A DNA stretch of 38,153 bases from an uncultured Collinsella sp. (lineage in GTDB: Bacteria; Actinomycetota; Coriobacteriia; Coriobacteriales; Coriobacteriaceae), in the NCBI GenBank assembly GCA_959596495.1, contig CAUFXK010000013.1:1-38153 (forward strand), given 5' to 3'. Position numbers and translations under genes: made by a program. The notes under the pieces are model-generated. The model did no database searches. It worked only from the letters and a program-made list of their open reading frames with translations, and was not told the DNA's origin. This document shows positions 1 to 7,209 of the stretch, in pieces (positions within the stretch are counted from its first letter, which is position 1; the number at the start of each line of letters is the position of its first letter).

Positions 1-6
1 AGGGCG

Positions 7-30
7 GAGGCGGGGTATGCCCCGCCTCTT
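7..30 (+). terminator. Hairpin, likely terminator of a gene left of the window
   Basis: A perfect 9-bp stem (GAGGCGGGG / CCCCGCCTC, 7-15 and 20-28) with a 4-nt loop is followed by only two T residues. It is probably the terminator of a gene lying before the window. The weak T-run keeps confidence moderate. Confidence 0.5.
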
Positions 31-237
31 ACACCACATCTCTGTGCGCTACCTTCGAATCGCTCAAAGGAGGCAACTTGCTCTCGATTTTGCTGCTACT
101 AAATTGGTGACAGTACTCATATTTGCCACTTTTTGCCCACGAGGTGTTCAGAGGAGCTCTCGACAAGCATCTAACGCTACAATAACTACCACGTGGCTGG
201 GTTTGCCGGCCGAATGTGCGATGCCGTGGGAGGGGAC

Positions 238-486
238 ATGGTCGAGTTTACAAAGACGATTAAAGATCCGTTGGGACTGCATGCCCGCCCGGTTGCGCTG
301 CTCTACGACATTATTGCCAAGCATCGTAGCAACGTATCGGTCAGCATCGGCGATCGCCATACCGACGGCCGCGATGTAATGGGGCTCATGGCTCTCTACG
401 GCGAATGTGGCGAAGACATCGTGTTCCGCGTTTCGGGCGTGGATGAGGCCTCCTGCGTCACATCGATCAGAAACCTCTCGCTCTAA
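238..486 (+). CDS. HPr family phosphocarrier protein with Asp at position 46
   Basis: An 82-residue HPr-like protein, cytoplasmic. HPr passes phosphate from enzyme I to the EIIA domains of PTS sugar transporters. The active-site motif LGLHARP gives His15 and Arg17 at the canonical positions. The start at 238 is chosen because GGGAGGGG lies 3 bases upstream and because it puts the histidine at residue 15; an in-frame ATG at 193 would add 15 unrelated residues. The regulatory site, normally Ser46 before the I-M-G segment in Gram-positive HPr, reads GRDVMGLM here, so residue 46 is Asp. Such a protein could not be phosphorylated there by HPr kinase and might mimic the phosphorylated form. It could be the general HPr or a Crh-like variant, although Crh normally lacks His15. 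It is a single-gene unit with its own terminator. Confidence 0.9.
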   Translation: MVEFTKTIKDPLGLHARPVALLYDIIAKHRSNVSVSIGDRHTDGRDVMGLMALYGECGEDIVFRVSGVDEASCVTSIRNLSL

Positions 487-495
487 GCATGACAG

Positions 496-531
496 GGCGC
501 GGCAAAGGACAGCTCTTTGCCGCGCCTTTTT
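496..531 (+). terminator. Rho-independent terminator of the HPr gene
   Basis: A perfect 12-bp stem (496-507 with 515-526), 7-nt loop and five T residues lie 10 bases after the HPr stop codon. Confidence 0.9.
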
Positions 532-578
532 GTTTCGTATAGGAAACTTTTTCGAAATCTAAATGGGGACCCTTTCCA

Positions 579-632
579 AAAAGTTAACCACGTGCTAGTT
601 TACTATAGCGAACATAGACGTGGTTAACTTTT
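579..632. promoter_or_regulatory. 15-bp inverted repeat upstream of feoA
   Basis: Two perfect 15-bp arms (AAAAGTTAACCACGT at 579-593 and its reverse complement at 618-632) are separated by 24 bp. Each arm contains GTTAAC. The spacer holds TACTAT (601-606), a possible -10. The repeat lies 44 bp before the first feoA start, with no gene between, so it is probably an operator pair for the feo promoter or a 5'-UTR stem. It does not match the iron-box pattern seen before feoB, so the cognate regulator is unknown. Confidence 0.5.
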
Positions 633-675
633 GCTGCGTCGATGTTGAGGACGAACTGACGTTAGGAGCTCACTC

Positions 676-918
676 ATGTCTTGCGGACCGCAGATGCCGG
701 CTATGCCGCTTTCGATGGTAAAAGCGGGCGAAACCGTGCGCGTGTCTCGCGTAAAGGGCAATGAGGATATGAAGCACCATCTCAAGGACCTCGGCTTTGT
801 CGAGGGCAGTGAGGTTCACGTGGTGAGCTCGAGTGGCGCCAATATCATCGTCGCCGTGCTGGGCGCACGCTTTGGTATCGACACCAAGGTTGCCATGCAC
901 ATCATGACCGTCGGTTAG
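676..918 (+). CDS. feoA: FeoA family protein, first copy
   Basis: An 80-residue SH3-like FeoA-domain protein, cytosolic, thought to act on the FeoB ferrous iron transporter. Residues 14-80 carry the FeoA pattern: an N-terminal Val/Ser-rich strand, then HHLKDLGFVEGSEV, then a beta-rich end finishing with a Met-Ile-Thr-Val strand. TAGGAG lies 8 bases before the ATG. The N-terminus has an extra CGPQMPAMP segment absent from the second copy. It is followed after 36 bp by another FeoA and then FeoB, the usual arrangement in which two separate FeoA proteins serve one FeoB. Very likely FeoA; the division of labour between the copies is not known. Confidence 0.92.
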   Translation: MSCGPQMPAMPLSMVKAGETVRVSRVKGNEDMKHHLKDLGFVEGSEVHVVSSSGANIIVAVLGARFGIDTKVAMHIMTVG

Positions 919-954
919 TCCGCAGCATTTAAAAACTGAAAGGGGGACAAGTAA

Positions 955-1176
955 ATGAAGACGTTGGGTGACGTTAAGGTGGGCGAGAGCTCCACGATCG
1001 TCAAGCTTCACGGTGAGGGCGCGCTGCGCCGCCACCTTATGGACCTGGGCCTCATCAAGGGCACTTCGTTCAAGGTCGTAAAGGTTGCGCCGCTCGGTGA
1101 TCCGGTCGAGATCAACGTGCGCGGCTACGAGCTTTCTATCCGCAAGGAGGAGGCGGCCGTCGTCGAGGTCCAGTAA
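955..1176 (+). CDS. feoA: FeoA family protein, second copy
   Basis: A 73-residue FeoA-domain protein. Recognisable pattern: TLGDVKVGES at the start, RRHLMDLGLIKGTSF in the middle, and the closing strand ELSIRKEEAAVVEV typical of FeoA. AAGGGGG lies 8 bases upstream of the ATG at 955. It shares the fold but little sequence with the first copy, so the pair is an old duplication. Co-transcription with the upstream feoA is likely. The gap of 123 bp to feoB carries an iron-box-like palindrome, so feoB may also have its own iron-controlled promoter. Confidence 0.93.
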   Translation: MKTLGDVKVGESSTIVKLHGEGALRRHLMDLGLIKGTSFKVVKVAPLGDPVEINVRGYELSIRKEEAAVVEVQ

Positions 1177-1207
1177 GGACTTGCGGCGTATATTTCTGCA
1201 GGTAAAG

Positions 1208-1226
1208 TTAGGTTTTTCTAACTTAA
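1208..1226. promoter_or_regulatory. DtxR/IdeR-like iron box before feoB
   Basis: The 19 bases here match the known DtxR/IdeR consensus (TWAGGTTAGSCTAACCTWA) at 15 of 19 positions by hand alignment. The mismatches are three central bases and one in the right arm. The outer symmetric core is AAGTTAG (1205-1211) and CTAACTT (1218-1224). It lies 74 bp before feoB. Repression by an iron-bound DtxR-family regulator is the natural reading; no such regulator is encoded in the window. Confidence 0.65.
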
Positions 1227-1299
1227 TGCAGCAACTTTAGAGCACATTATCCAGCCTGCGCGGAGAAAGCAGCGCAGGCACACAAGGAAGAAGGATTGA

Positions 1300-3627
1300 A
1301 TGGCGGATTCTCAGATCCATGTCGCGCTGGCGGGTAACCCCAACTGCGGCAAGACCACGCTTTTCAACCTGATCACCGGCGCCAACGGCTACGTTGGCAA
1401 CTGGCCCGGCGTCACGGTTGAGAAAAAGGAAGCCAAGCTCCTAAGCGACAAGAACGTTACCATCACGGACCTCCCCGGCATCTACTCGCTTTCCCCCTAC
1501 AGCCCCGAGGAGCAGTGCTCGCGCGATTACCTCATGAGCGGCGAGCCCGACGTGGTCGTCCAGGTGGTCGACGCTACCAACCTCGAGCGCAACCTGTACC
1601 TGGCGCTTCAGGTTATCGAGACCGGCCTGCCCGTGGTCGTTGCCCTCAACATGGCCGACTTGGTCGAGAAGAACGGCGACAAGATTGACACGGACAAGCT
1701 TTCCAAGAAGCTCGGCTGCCCGGTCATGATGATCTCGGCCCTTAAGAACAAGGGCATCAAAGAGCTGTTCGAGCAGGTCAAGAAGTCTGCCGCTTCTAAG
1801 GGCCAGGTGCCGGAGCACAAGTTCGATTCCTCTATCGAGGACGTTCTGGACCACATCGAGAACAACCTGCCGGCGAGCGTTCCCGCCAACAAGCGTCGCT
1901 ACTACGCGGTCAAGCTGTTTGAGCGCGACGCGGACGCCTGCAAGCTCATCAACCTCACCAAGGAGAAGGCCGCTCGCGTCGAGCAGCTGGTCGCCCAGTG
2001 CGAGCAGGACTGCGACGACGATGCTGAGTCCATCATCACCGGCGAGCGCTATGGCGTGATTGCCCACATTATCGACGAGTGCATGACCAAGGCTCCTGCC
2101 AAGATGAGCACCTCCGAGAAGATCGACCGCGTGGTTACCAACCGTATCCTGGGCCTGCCGATCTTTGTGGTCATCATGTTCTGCGTGTACTACATCGCCG
2201 TTTCCACCCTGGGCGGCACGGTGACCGACTTCACCAACGACCAGCTCTTCGGCACCGACGGCTGGTACGTGCTCGGTCAGGGTCGTGACGCCTATGACGC
2301 AGCTGTTGAGGCTGCGGGCGACAACGCCGACTCGGTCGACCCAGCACAGTACGGCCCCTATGTCCCGGGTATCACCACCGTGGTGCACGACGCCCTTGTG
2401 GCGGGTGGTACCGAGGACGGCGGCTTGGTCGATTCGCTGGTCTGTGACGGTATCGTCGGCGGCCTGGGCGCCATCTTCGGTTTCGTCCCGCAGATGTTCC
2501 TGCTCTTTGTGATGCTGTCTTTCCTGGAGGACTGCGGCTATATGGCCCGCGTCGCCTTCATCATGGACCGCGTGTTCCGCCGCTTTGGCCTGTCCGGTAA
2601 GTCGTTCATCCCGATGCTCGTGTCCTCGGGTTGCGGCGTCCCCGGCGTCATGGCCACCAAGACCATCGAGAACGAGAAGGACCGCCGTATGACGGTCATG
2701 ACCACCACGTTTATTCCCTGTGGCGCTAAGCTGCCGATCATTGCCCTGCTCATGGGTTCCATCATCGGCGATTCTTCCACCACCGCCGCGTGGATCAGCC
2801 CGCTCTTCTACTTCCTGGGCGTCTTTGCCGTCATTGCTTCGGGCCTCATGCTCAAGAAGACCAAGCTCTTCGCTGGTCGCCCGACGCCGTTTGTTATGGA
2901 GCTTCCTGCCTACCACTTCCCGGCGATCCGTTCTTGGGCGCTGCACGTGTGGGAGCGCTGCTGGGCCTTTATCAAGAAGGCCGGTACGGTCATCTTTGCG
3001 TCCACCGTCGTCGTTTGGTTCCTCTCCAACTTTGGCAGCTACAACGGTTCCTTTGGCTTCCTGCCTGCGATGGACGGCATCCCCGAGGAGTTCATGGATT
3101 ACTCCGTGCTCGCCATGCTCGGCAACCTGGTCGCTTGGATCTTCGCCCCGCTCGGCTTTAGCACCTGGCAGGCCACCGCGCTGACCGTCTCCGGCCTCGT
3201 GGCTAAGGAGAATGTCGTCGCTACCGCCGGCTCGCTGCTCTCCGTCGCCGATGCTGGCGAGACCGACCCGAGCCTGTGGACCGCGTTTGCGGGCATGTTC
3301 CCCACCATGGGTGCTTGCGTGGCCTTTGGTGCCTTCAACCTGCTGTGCGCTCCGTGCTTTGCCGCCATGGGCACTATCCGCAACCAGATGGACTCCGGCA
3401 AGTGGACCGCGATTGCCATCGGCTACGAGTGCGCCTTCGCTTGGGTGATCGGCCTGTTCATCAACCAGTTCTACAACCTGTTTGTGTTGGGCCAGTTTGG
3501 TATTTGGACGATTGTAGCCATCGTGCTGCTGGTTGCGATGCTCTTCCAGATCTTCCGTCCCATGCCCAAGCATGCATGGACCGACGAGGACGAGACCAAC
3601 ACTGCTTCCGCCGCAGTTTCCGCTTAA
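1300..3627 (+). CDS. feoB: Ferrous iron transporter FeoB
   Basis: A 775-residue inner-membrane Fe(II) transporter with an N-terminal cytosolic G domain, close to the usual length of about 770. G1 is GNPNCGKT (residues 12-19), G3 is DLPG (57-60), G4 is NMAD (117-120), and G5 is around SALKNKG (145). A helical spacer (about 165-265) leads to the membrane part, which starts near residue 280 and contains the two Gate-type halves with FGFVPQMFLLFVMLSFLEDCGYMAR and CGAKLPI segments. An Asp/Ala-rich loop of about 60 residues around 325-385 is a larger external loop than in E. coli. AAGGAAGAAGG precedes the start. It is third in the feoA-feoA-feoB set and followed by a strong terminator. Confidence 0.97.
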   Translation: MADSQIHVALAGNPNCGKTTLFNLITGANGYVGNWPGVTVEKKEAKLLSDKNVTITDLPGIYSLSPYSPEEQCSRDYLMSGEPDVVVQVVDATNLERNLYLALQVIETGLPVVVALNMADLVEKNGDKIDTDKLSKKLGCPVMMISALKNKGIKELFEQVKKSAASKGQVPEHKFDSSIEDVLDHIENNLPASVPANKRRYYAVKLFERDADACKLINLTKEKAARVEQLVAQCEQDCDDDAESIITGERYGVIAHIIDECMTKAPAKMSTSEKIDRVVTNRILGLPIFVVIMFCVYYIAVSTLGGTVTDFTNDQLFGTDGWYVLGQGRDAYDAAVEAAGDNADSVDPAQYGPYVPGITTVVHDALVAGGTEDGGLVDSLVCDGIVGGLGAIFGFVPQMFLLFVMLSFLEDCGYMARVAFIMDRVFRRFGLSGKSFIPMLVSSGCGVPGVMATKTIENEKDRRMTVMTTTFIPCGAKLPIIALLMGSIIGDSSTTAAWISPLFYFLGVFAVIASGLMLKKTKLFAGRPTPFVMELPAYHFPAIRSWALHVWERCWAFIKKAGTVIFASTVVVWFLSNFGSYNGSFGFLPAMDGIPEEFMDYSVLAMLGNLVAWIFAPLGFSTWQATALTVSGLVAKENVVATAGSLLSVADAGETDPSLWTAFAGMFPTMGACVAFGAFNLLCAPCFAAMGTIRNQMDSGKWTAIAIGYECAFAWVIGLFINQFYNLFVLGQFGIWTIVAIVLLVAMLFQIFRPMPKHAWTDEDETNTASAAVSA

Positions 3628-3656
3628 GTCCGAATAAGGATTAGCCCCTTTCCACG

Positions 3657-3689
3657 AGCCCGGGTGTCCCAGTGACACTCGGGCTTTTT
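3657..3689 (+). terminator. Terminator after feoB
   Basis: A 12-bp stem (3657-3668 with 3674-3685, one G-T pair), 5-nt loop and a run of five T residues lie 30 bp after the feoB stop. Confidence 0.9.
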
Positions 3690-3802
3690 GGTGAGGGAGA
3701 TGTGGCGTTTCCGCAGATAAAACCGACCAAAATAAACCTGTCCCTTTTTGGCAGGTGGAGAATGGGGTAAAGTAAGTGGTGGTTAACTAGAGGAGGCTTG
3801 CT

Positions 3803-4003
3803 ATGGCACCTATCGATATTGTTGTACTGGCTGTTATCGGCATTGCGTTTGTCGCCGTGTGCGTGCGCATTTATCGCAAGGGCACCTGCGCCGACTGCGC
3901 TCAGGGCGGCGTTTGCACGGGACATTGTTCCAACAAAAAAACCTGCGCCGCACTTAAGGGCGTGGACAAAATTGCCGAAGACTTGGGCCGCGGTATCAAG
4001 TAA
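3803..4003 (+). CDS. FeoB-associated Cys-rich membrane protein
   Basis: A 66-residue protein with one N-terminal membrane helix (about residues 4-23, Ile/Val/Ala-rich) followed by a short basic stretch and a cysteine cluster: CADC, VC, HC and TC, six cysteines within residues 29-48. This is the pattern of the FeoB-associated Cys-rich membrane proteins found beside feoB in Firmicutes and Actinobacteria. It may help iron handling or act like FeoC, but its role is not established. A strong AGAGGAGG site lies 5 bases before the ATG. A terminator separates it from feoB, so it probably has its own promoter in 3690-3790. Confidence 0.85.
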   Translation: MAPIDIVVLAVIGIAFVAVCVRIYRKGTCADCAQGGVCTGHCSNKKTCAALKGVDKIAEDLGRGIK

Positions 4004-4015
4004 GGTCCGTCATCC

Positions 4016-4050
4016 AAGCGCCTCGCGAGCATCCGTTCGCGGGGCGCTTT
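4016..4050 (+). terminator. Hairpin after the Cys-rich gene, probable terminator
   Basis: A 13-bp stem (4016-4028 with 4037-4049, one wobble pair) begins 13 bp after the stop codon. Only three T residues follow, so the signal is weaker than others in the window. Confidence 0.55.
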
Positions 4051-4146
4051 GCACATTTGGGGGAGAGCGCGGCGAGTTGAAGAGTGATTTTGGGGTATCG
4101 TTACCTGTACTGTTAATTGGCAACTTATCTATAACGGAGTAACCCC

Positions 4147-5226
4147 ATGAGCGCTCGCGTAACCATGAAGGACATAGCCGCCGAGCTTGGCGTTTCCATC
4201 AATACCGTGCACAAGGCTCTGACGGGTAAGGCCGGCGTGAGCGAATCCGTGCGCTCCAAGGTGAATGCTAAGGCCGAGGCCATGGGTTACCATCGCAATA
4301 CGAGTGCCTCGAGCCTGCGCCGCAAGGATATCAACCTGGTGTTTTGCCTGCCCCGCGCATCGTGCGAGGGGGCGTACTTTTTCCGTTACCTTTGGGAAGG
4401 CTGCAACCGCTTTGAGCAGGAGGTCATCGACCGGGGCATTACGGTTGAGCGCGTTGAATTTGGCGTGGGTGGCTACGCCGATGCGCTCGAGCAGATCGAT
4501 GAGCGTCTGCAGGTAGGCGAGAAGATTGATGGTCTGCTTGCCTATGTTCCGGGTGATGACCGCGCAACCGAGCTCTTGAGGCAGATTGCCGAGGCGGGCG
4601 TGACAATCGAGCTCGTAGACGGCGACCGCCCGCACCTCGATCGCCTGGGTGCCAGTCTGGCGGACTATTCCGCGGCGGGCAGTCTTATGGCGGAGCAGGC
4701 GGCAAATCTGGTCCACGCTTCTGGGGCTGATGCCCGCGTGCTCCTGTTGGCGGGCGACCCCTATACCGATTCACACTACCTGACCGCCCGTGCCTTTCAT
4801 AATTACCTGCGCGAACACGATATTCCATGGCAGGTTGAGGACCTTGCCGGCGCCCATGCGCAAGTCAAACAGCTCGAGCGCGAGCTTGAGCAGCGCTTGA
4901 GTGCGCCGGATGCTCCCGAGCTCATCTGTAGCGTTTTTGCCGTTGGTTCCGAGGTGGTCGCCGACGCGCTTGTTTCAAGCGGCAAGGCCGGCAAGGTCAT
5001 GGTAATCGGCAACGACCTGTTCCCCGAGAGCGCCTTGGCCTTGCGCCGTGGCATCTTTACCAATATTGTCTATAAGGACCCGGTGAGCCTGGCCTACCGT
5101 GGCGCCAAGACCTTGGGCGAGTATCTGCTGTGGGGTAAAACTCCGGCGGAGCCCGTGCAGAAGGGTGCTGTGGAGATGGTGTTTGCCAGCAACGTCGACC
5201 GCTACTGCGAGCTTGCGGGAATTTAG
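4147..5226 (+). CDS. LacI family regulator, likely of the hexuronate/pectin genes
   Basis: A 359-residue DNA-binding repressor of the LacI family. The helix-turn-helix is at residues 6-27 (MKDIAAELGVSINTVHKAL), followed by the hinge (SASSLRRKD) and a periplasmic-binding-protein-like effector domain (about 65-359). The recognition helix reads TVHKAL instead of the common TVSRAL, so its operator may be atypical. CGGAG lies 7 bases upstream of the ATG. It stands 5' of uxaC on the same strand and is separated by a terminator. The GTGAACGTTCAC palindromes at the uxaC, symporter, GH105 and kduD promoters have the central CG of LacI-type operators, and this protein is the best candidate to bind them. 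The inducer is probably a uronate or KDG. Assignment to those sites is inference. Confidence 0.88.
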   Translation: MSARVTMKDIAAELGVSINTVHKALTGKAGVSESVRSKVNAKAEAMGYHRNTSASSLRRKDINLVFCLPRASCEGAYFFRYLWEGCNRFEQEVIDRGITVERVEFGVGGYADALEQIDERLQVGEKIDGLLAYVPGDDRATELLRQIAEAGVTIELVDGDRPHLDRLGASLADYSAAGSLMAEQAANLVHASGADARVLLLAGDPYTDSHYLTARAFHNYLREHDIPWQVEDLAGAHAQVKQLERELEQRLSAPDAPELICSVFAVGSEVVADALVSSGKAGKVMVIGNDLFPESALALRRGIFTNIVYKDPVSLAYRGAKTLGEYLLWGKTPAEPVQKGAVEMVFASNVDRYCELAGI

Positions 5227-5235
5227 CCGTTTAGT

Positions 5236-5466
5236 CAGGTGCCCCCTCTTGCGACGTTCATTTTTTGGAGTATTCAGCAATGGCGTGTCCCGAAAGAGGT
5301 TAGGACGACTGTTTTAAGTGCCCCCGATGGCGTAATTCGCCATCGGGGGCATTTATTTATGCCGATTGGGCGCAATATGAGTATCAGATAGGGCTTCGAA
5401 GACGGTGCGCGGTGCGCTCCGATGCTGAATACTCCCAAAAATGCACGGCGGAACATGACCCACCTG
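5236..5466. repeat. 231-bp segment bounded by 44-bp imperfect inverted repeats
   Basis: The left arm (5236-5279) and right arm (5423-5466) are inverted copies, 44 bp each, matching at 35 positions by hand count. The best part is GGAGTATTCAGCA with the adjoining T-run. The segment starts 10 bp after the LacI stop codon and encloses the LacI terminator. No transposase and no clear target-site duplication were seen, so it may be a MITE-like remnant or a structured untranslated region. Confidence 0.5.
5319..5358 (+). terminator. Terminator of the LacI gene
   Basis: A perfect 14-bp stem (TGCCCCCGATGGCG at 5319-5332 with 5338-5351) with a 5-nt loop is followed by a T-rich tail (TTTATTTAT). Confidence 0.85.
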
Positions 5467-5540
5467 GCCAAAGCGCTCAAGTTCGGTATTCGGGGACGCC
5501 TGCCAATTCGCAATACATACAAGTTACGGCTCCAGTAACC

Positions 5541-5566
5541 GTTGAACGGGCAAAATCGACCGTTCA
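5541..5566 (+). promoter_or_regulatory. Split inverted repeat shared with the symporter promoter
   Basis: The 26 bases contain TGAACGG and CCGTTCA separated by 10 bp. The same element is found at 10491-10516, with 22 of 26 positions identical. In both places it ends 14-15 bp before a GTGAACGTTCAC operator. It looks like an additional regulator site, or a spaced form of the same half-sites. Confidence 0.5.
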
Positions 5567-5579
5567 CCCCATGGTGGTT

Positions 5580-5595
5580 AGGTGAACGTTCACCT
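5580..5595. promoter_or_regulatory. Operator 1 of uxaC (16-bp perfect palindrome)
   Basis: AGGTGAACGTTCACCT is its own reverse complement. Its right half provides the proposed -35 hexamer. It is a LacI-type operator with a central CG. Confidence 0.8.
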
Positions 5596-5618
5596 TTTAA
5601 GTCGCAATGAATTAGTAT
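5589..5618 (+). promoter_or_regulatory. Probable uxaC promoter
   Basis: -35 TTCACC (5589-5594), 18-bp spacer, -10 TAGTAT (5613-5618). The -35 lies inside operator 1 and operator 2 begins 2 bp after the -10, so a bound repressor would block both polymerase contacts and the start point. The same layout is seen at 10538-10566 and 17007-17037. Confidence 0.55.
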
Positions 5619-5619
5619 A

Positions 5620-5631
5620 GTGAACGTTCAC
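5620..5631. promoter_or_regulatory. Operator 2 of uxaC
   Basis: A perfect GTGAACGTTCAC palindrome centred 38 bp from operator 1, at the expected transcription start. Confidence 0.8.
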
Positions 5632-5685
5632 CTAGAGGATAACGAGCGCATCGTGCGCCCGCTCCGCCAACAAAGGGGTTGTTTG

Positions 5686-7113
5686 ATGAAAAACTTCATG
5701 GACGATCGGGATTTCCTGCTGAGCACCAAAACCGGTGAGGAGCTGTTCCACATCTTTGCCGAGGGCATGCCCATCGTTGACTACCACTGCCACATTTCTC
5801 CCAAGGAGATCTGGGACGACAAACGTTTTGAGAACATCACCGAGGTTTGGCTGGGCGGTGACCACTACAAGTGGCGCCTGATGCGTGCCAACGGCGTTGA
5901 CGAGCGCTTCATTACCGGCGATGCCCCTGCTCGCGAGAAGTTCCAGAAGTGGGCCGAGACCCTGGGCCGTTGCGTGGGCAACCCCGTCTTTGAGTGGAGC
6001 CACCTGGAGCTTAAGCGTTACTTTGGCTACGAGGGCGTCCTGAACGGCAAAACCGCTCAGGAGGTCTGGGACCTTGCCAACGCCAAGCTCGCTGAGGCCA
6101 GCTTTACCTGCCGCAACCTGATCAAGCAGTCCAACGTCCGCATGATCTGCACTACCGACGACCCCGCCGACAGCTTTGAGTGGCACAAGAAGATTGCCGC
6201 CGACGACAGTTTTGACGTTCAGGTCGTTCCCGCCATGCGCCCCGATGCCGCCCTGCGCATCGAGCGTGGCCAGGAGTTCGCCGACTACTGCAAGCATCTC
6301 TCCGAGGTTGCCGGCATTGAGATCAGCGACTTCGAGGGCATGAAGGCCGCCATCTCCAAGCGCTACGACGTTGCCCACGAGCTGGGCTGCCGCGCTTCCG
6401 ACCACGCGCTCGACTACGTTATGTACGTTCCGGCTACCGCCGACGAGATCGAGACTATCTTTGCCAAGGGCCTTGCCGCCGAGCCGCTTACCGAGGACGA
6501 GGTCCTCAAGTACAAGACGGCCTTTATGCAGTTCGTCGCCGGCGAGTATGTCCGCCTTGGCTGGGCCATGCAGCTGCACTTTGGCTGCAAGCGTGACAAC
6601 AACCGCGCTATGTTCGCCAAGCTCGGTCCCGACACCGGCTACGACTGCATCTCCAACTACACGCCGTCCGACCAGCTGGCCGATTTCCTCAACTCCATCC
6701 AGGAGTCCACGGGTCTGCCCAAGACCATCCTGTATAGCCTGAACCCCATCGACAACACCATGATCGATACCGTGATGGGCTGCTTCCAGGAGGCTCCGAC
6801 CGCCGGCAAGATCCAGAACGGCTCTGCCTGGTGGTTCAACGACAACGAGGTTGGTATGCGCGAGCAGCTCACGGCTCTGGCTAACGAGGGCGTGCTGGGC
6901 AACTTTGTGGGCATGCTTACCGATTCCCGCTCCTTCCTGTCCTACCCGCGTCATGAGTACTTCCGTCGCGTGCTGTGCGGCGTGATCGGCGAGTGGGTCG
7001 AGCAGGGCAAGTATCCGGCCGACATGGAGCTGCTGGGAGCCATCGTGCGCGACATTAGCTACAACAACGCGGTCCGCTACTTTGGCTTTGACCTGGATAC
7101 CGTCGAGGCCTAA
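5686..7113 (+). CDS. uxaC: Uronate isomerase (glucuronate/galacturonate isomerase)
   Basis: A 475-residue cytosolic isomerase (EC 5.3.1.12) of the amidohydrolase-like fold. It converts D-galacturonate to D-tagaturonate and D-glucuronate to D-fructuronate. The metal-binding HxH is in DYHCH (residues 32-36). Other family segments are HFGCKRDNNR (about 298) and GMLTDSRSFLSYPRHEYFRR (about 409-428). Length matches E. coli UxaC (470). The start at 5686 has AAAGGGG 8 bases upstream and aligns with the family N-terminus (MKNFMDDRDFLL). The longer in-frame GTG at 5620 lies inside operator 2 and is rejected. It is the first gene of uxaC-uxaB-uxaA, first step of the saturated uronate branch, and is controlled by paired operators. 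Confidence 0.97.
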   Translation: MKNFMDDRDFLLSTKTGEELFHIFAEGMPIVDYHCHISPKEIWDDKRFENITEVWLGGDHYKWRLMRANGVDERFITGDAPAREKFQKWAETLGRCVGNPVFEWSHLELKRYFGYEGVLNGKTAQEVWDLANAKLAEASFTCRNLIKQSNVRMICTTDDPADSFEWHKKIAADDSFDVQVVPAMRPDAALRIERGQEFADYCKHLSEVAGIEISDFEGMKAAISKRYDVAHELGCRASDHALDYVMYVPATADEIETIFAKGLAAEPLTEDEVLKYKTAFMQFVAGEYVRLGWAMQLHFGCKRDNNRAMFAKLGPDTGYDCISNYTPSDQLADFLNSIQESTGLPKTILYSLNPIDNTMIDTVMGCFQEAPTAGKIQNGSAWWFNDNEVGMREQLTALANEGVLGNFVGMLTDSRSFLSYPRHEYFRRVLCGVIGEWVEQGKYPADMELLGAIVRDISYNNAVRYFGFDLDTVEA

Positions 7114-7138
7114 ACCCGCATCGAATCACACCGAACTC

Positions 7139-7174
7139 GGGAGCGCCGTTGCCACACGCGGCGCCCCCGTTTTG
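7139..7174 (+). terminator. Hairpin between uxaC and uxaB, possible partial terminator
   Basis: Arms 7139-7148 and 7159-7168 pair at 9 of 10 positions and are followed by GTTTTG. The next gene continues in the same direction only 36 bp later, so this may be an attenuator or an mRNA-protecting hairpin. Confidence 0.4.
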
Positions 7175-7209
7175 CCTGCACGCTAACAGCAATCTAAGGA
7201 GAGACATCG

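Noticed and set aside
78..110. Possible leader peptide (TTG start, about 10 codons, Leu-rich) after AAAGGAGG
   Set aside because: The ribosome-site match is good, but the start is TTG, there is no stem or terminator linked to it, and it lies about 130 bp before the HPr start.
1441..3678. 745-codon open frame on the minus strand opposite feoB
   Set aside because: It is a shadow of GC-rich codon use in feoB: composition is Asp/Gly/Leu/His-rich with no domain, and feoB is certain. The same holds for long minus-strand frames opposite uxaC, uxaB, uxaA, the symporter, GH28 and the ene-reductase.
5274..5567. 97-codon minus-strand frame before uxaC
   Set aside because: It runs through a terminator and inverted repeats, has no family features and no ribosome site.
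5620..5685. GTG start for uxaC at 5620
   Set aside because: The codon is part of the operator palindrome, no ribosome site precedes it, and the added residues do not fit the UxaC N-terminus.
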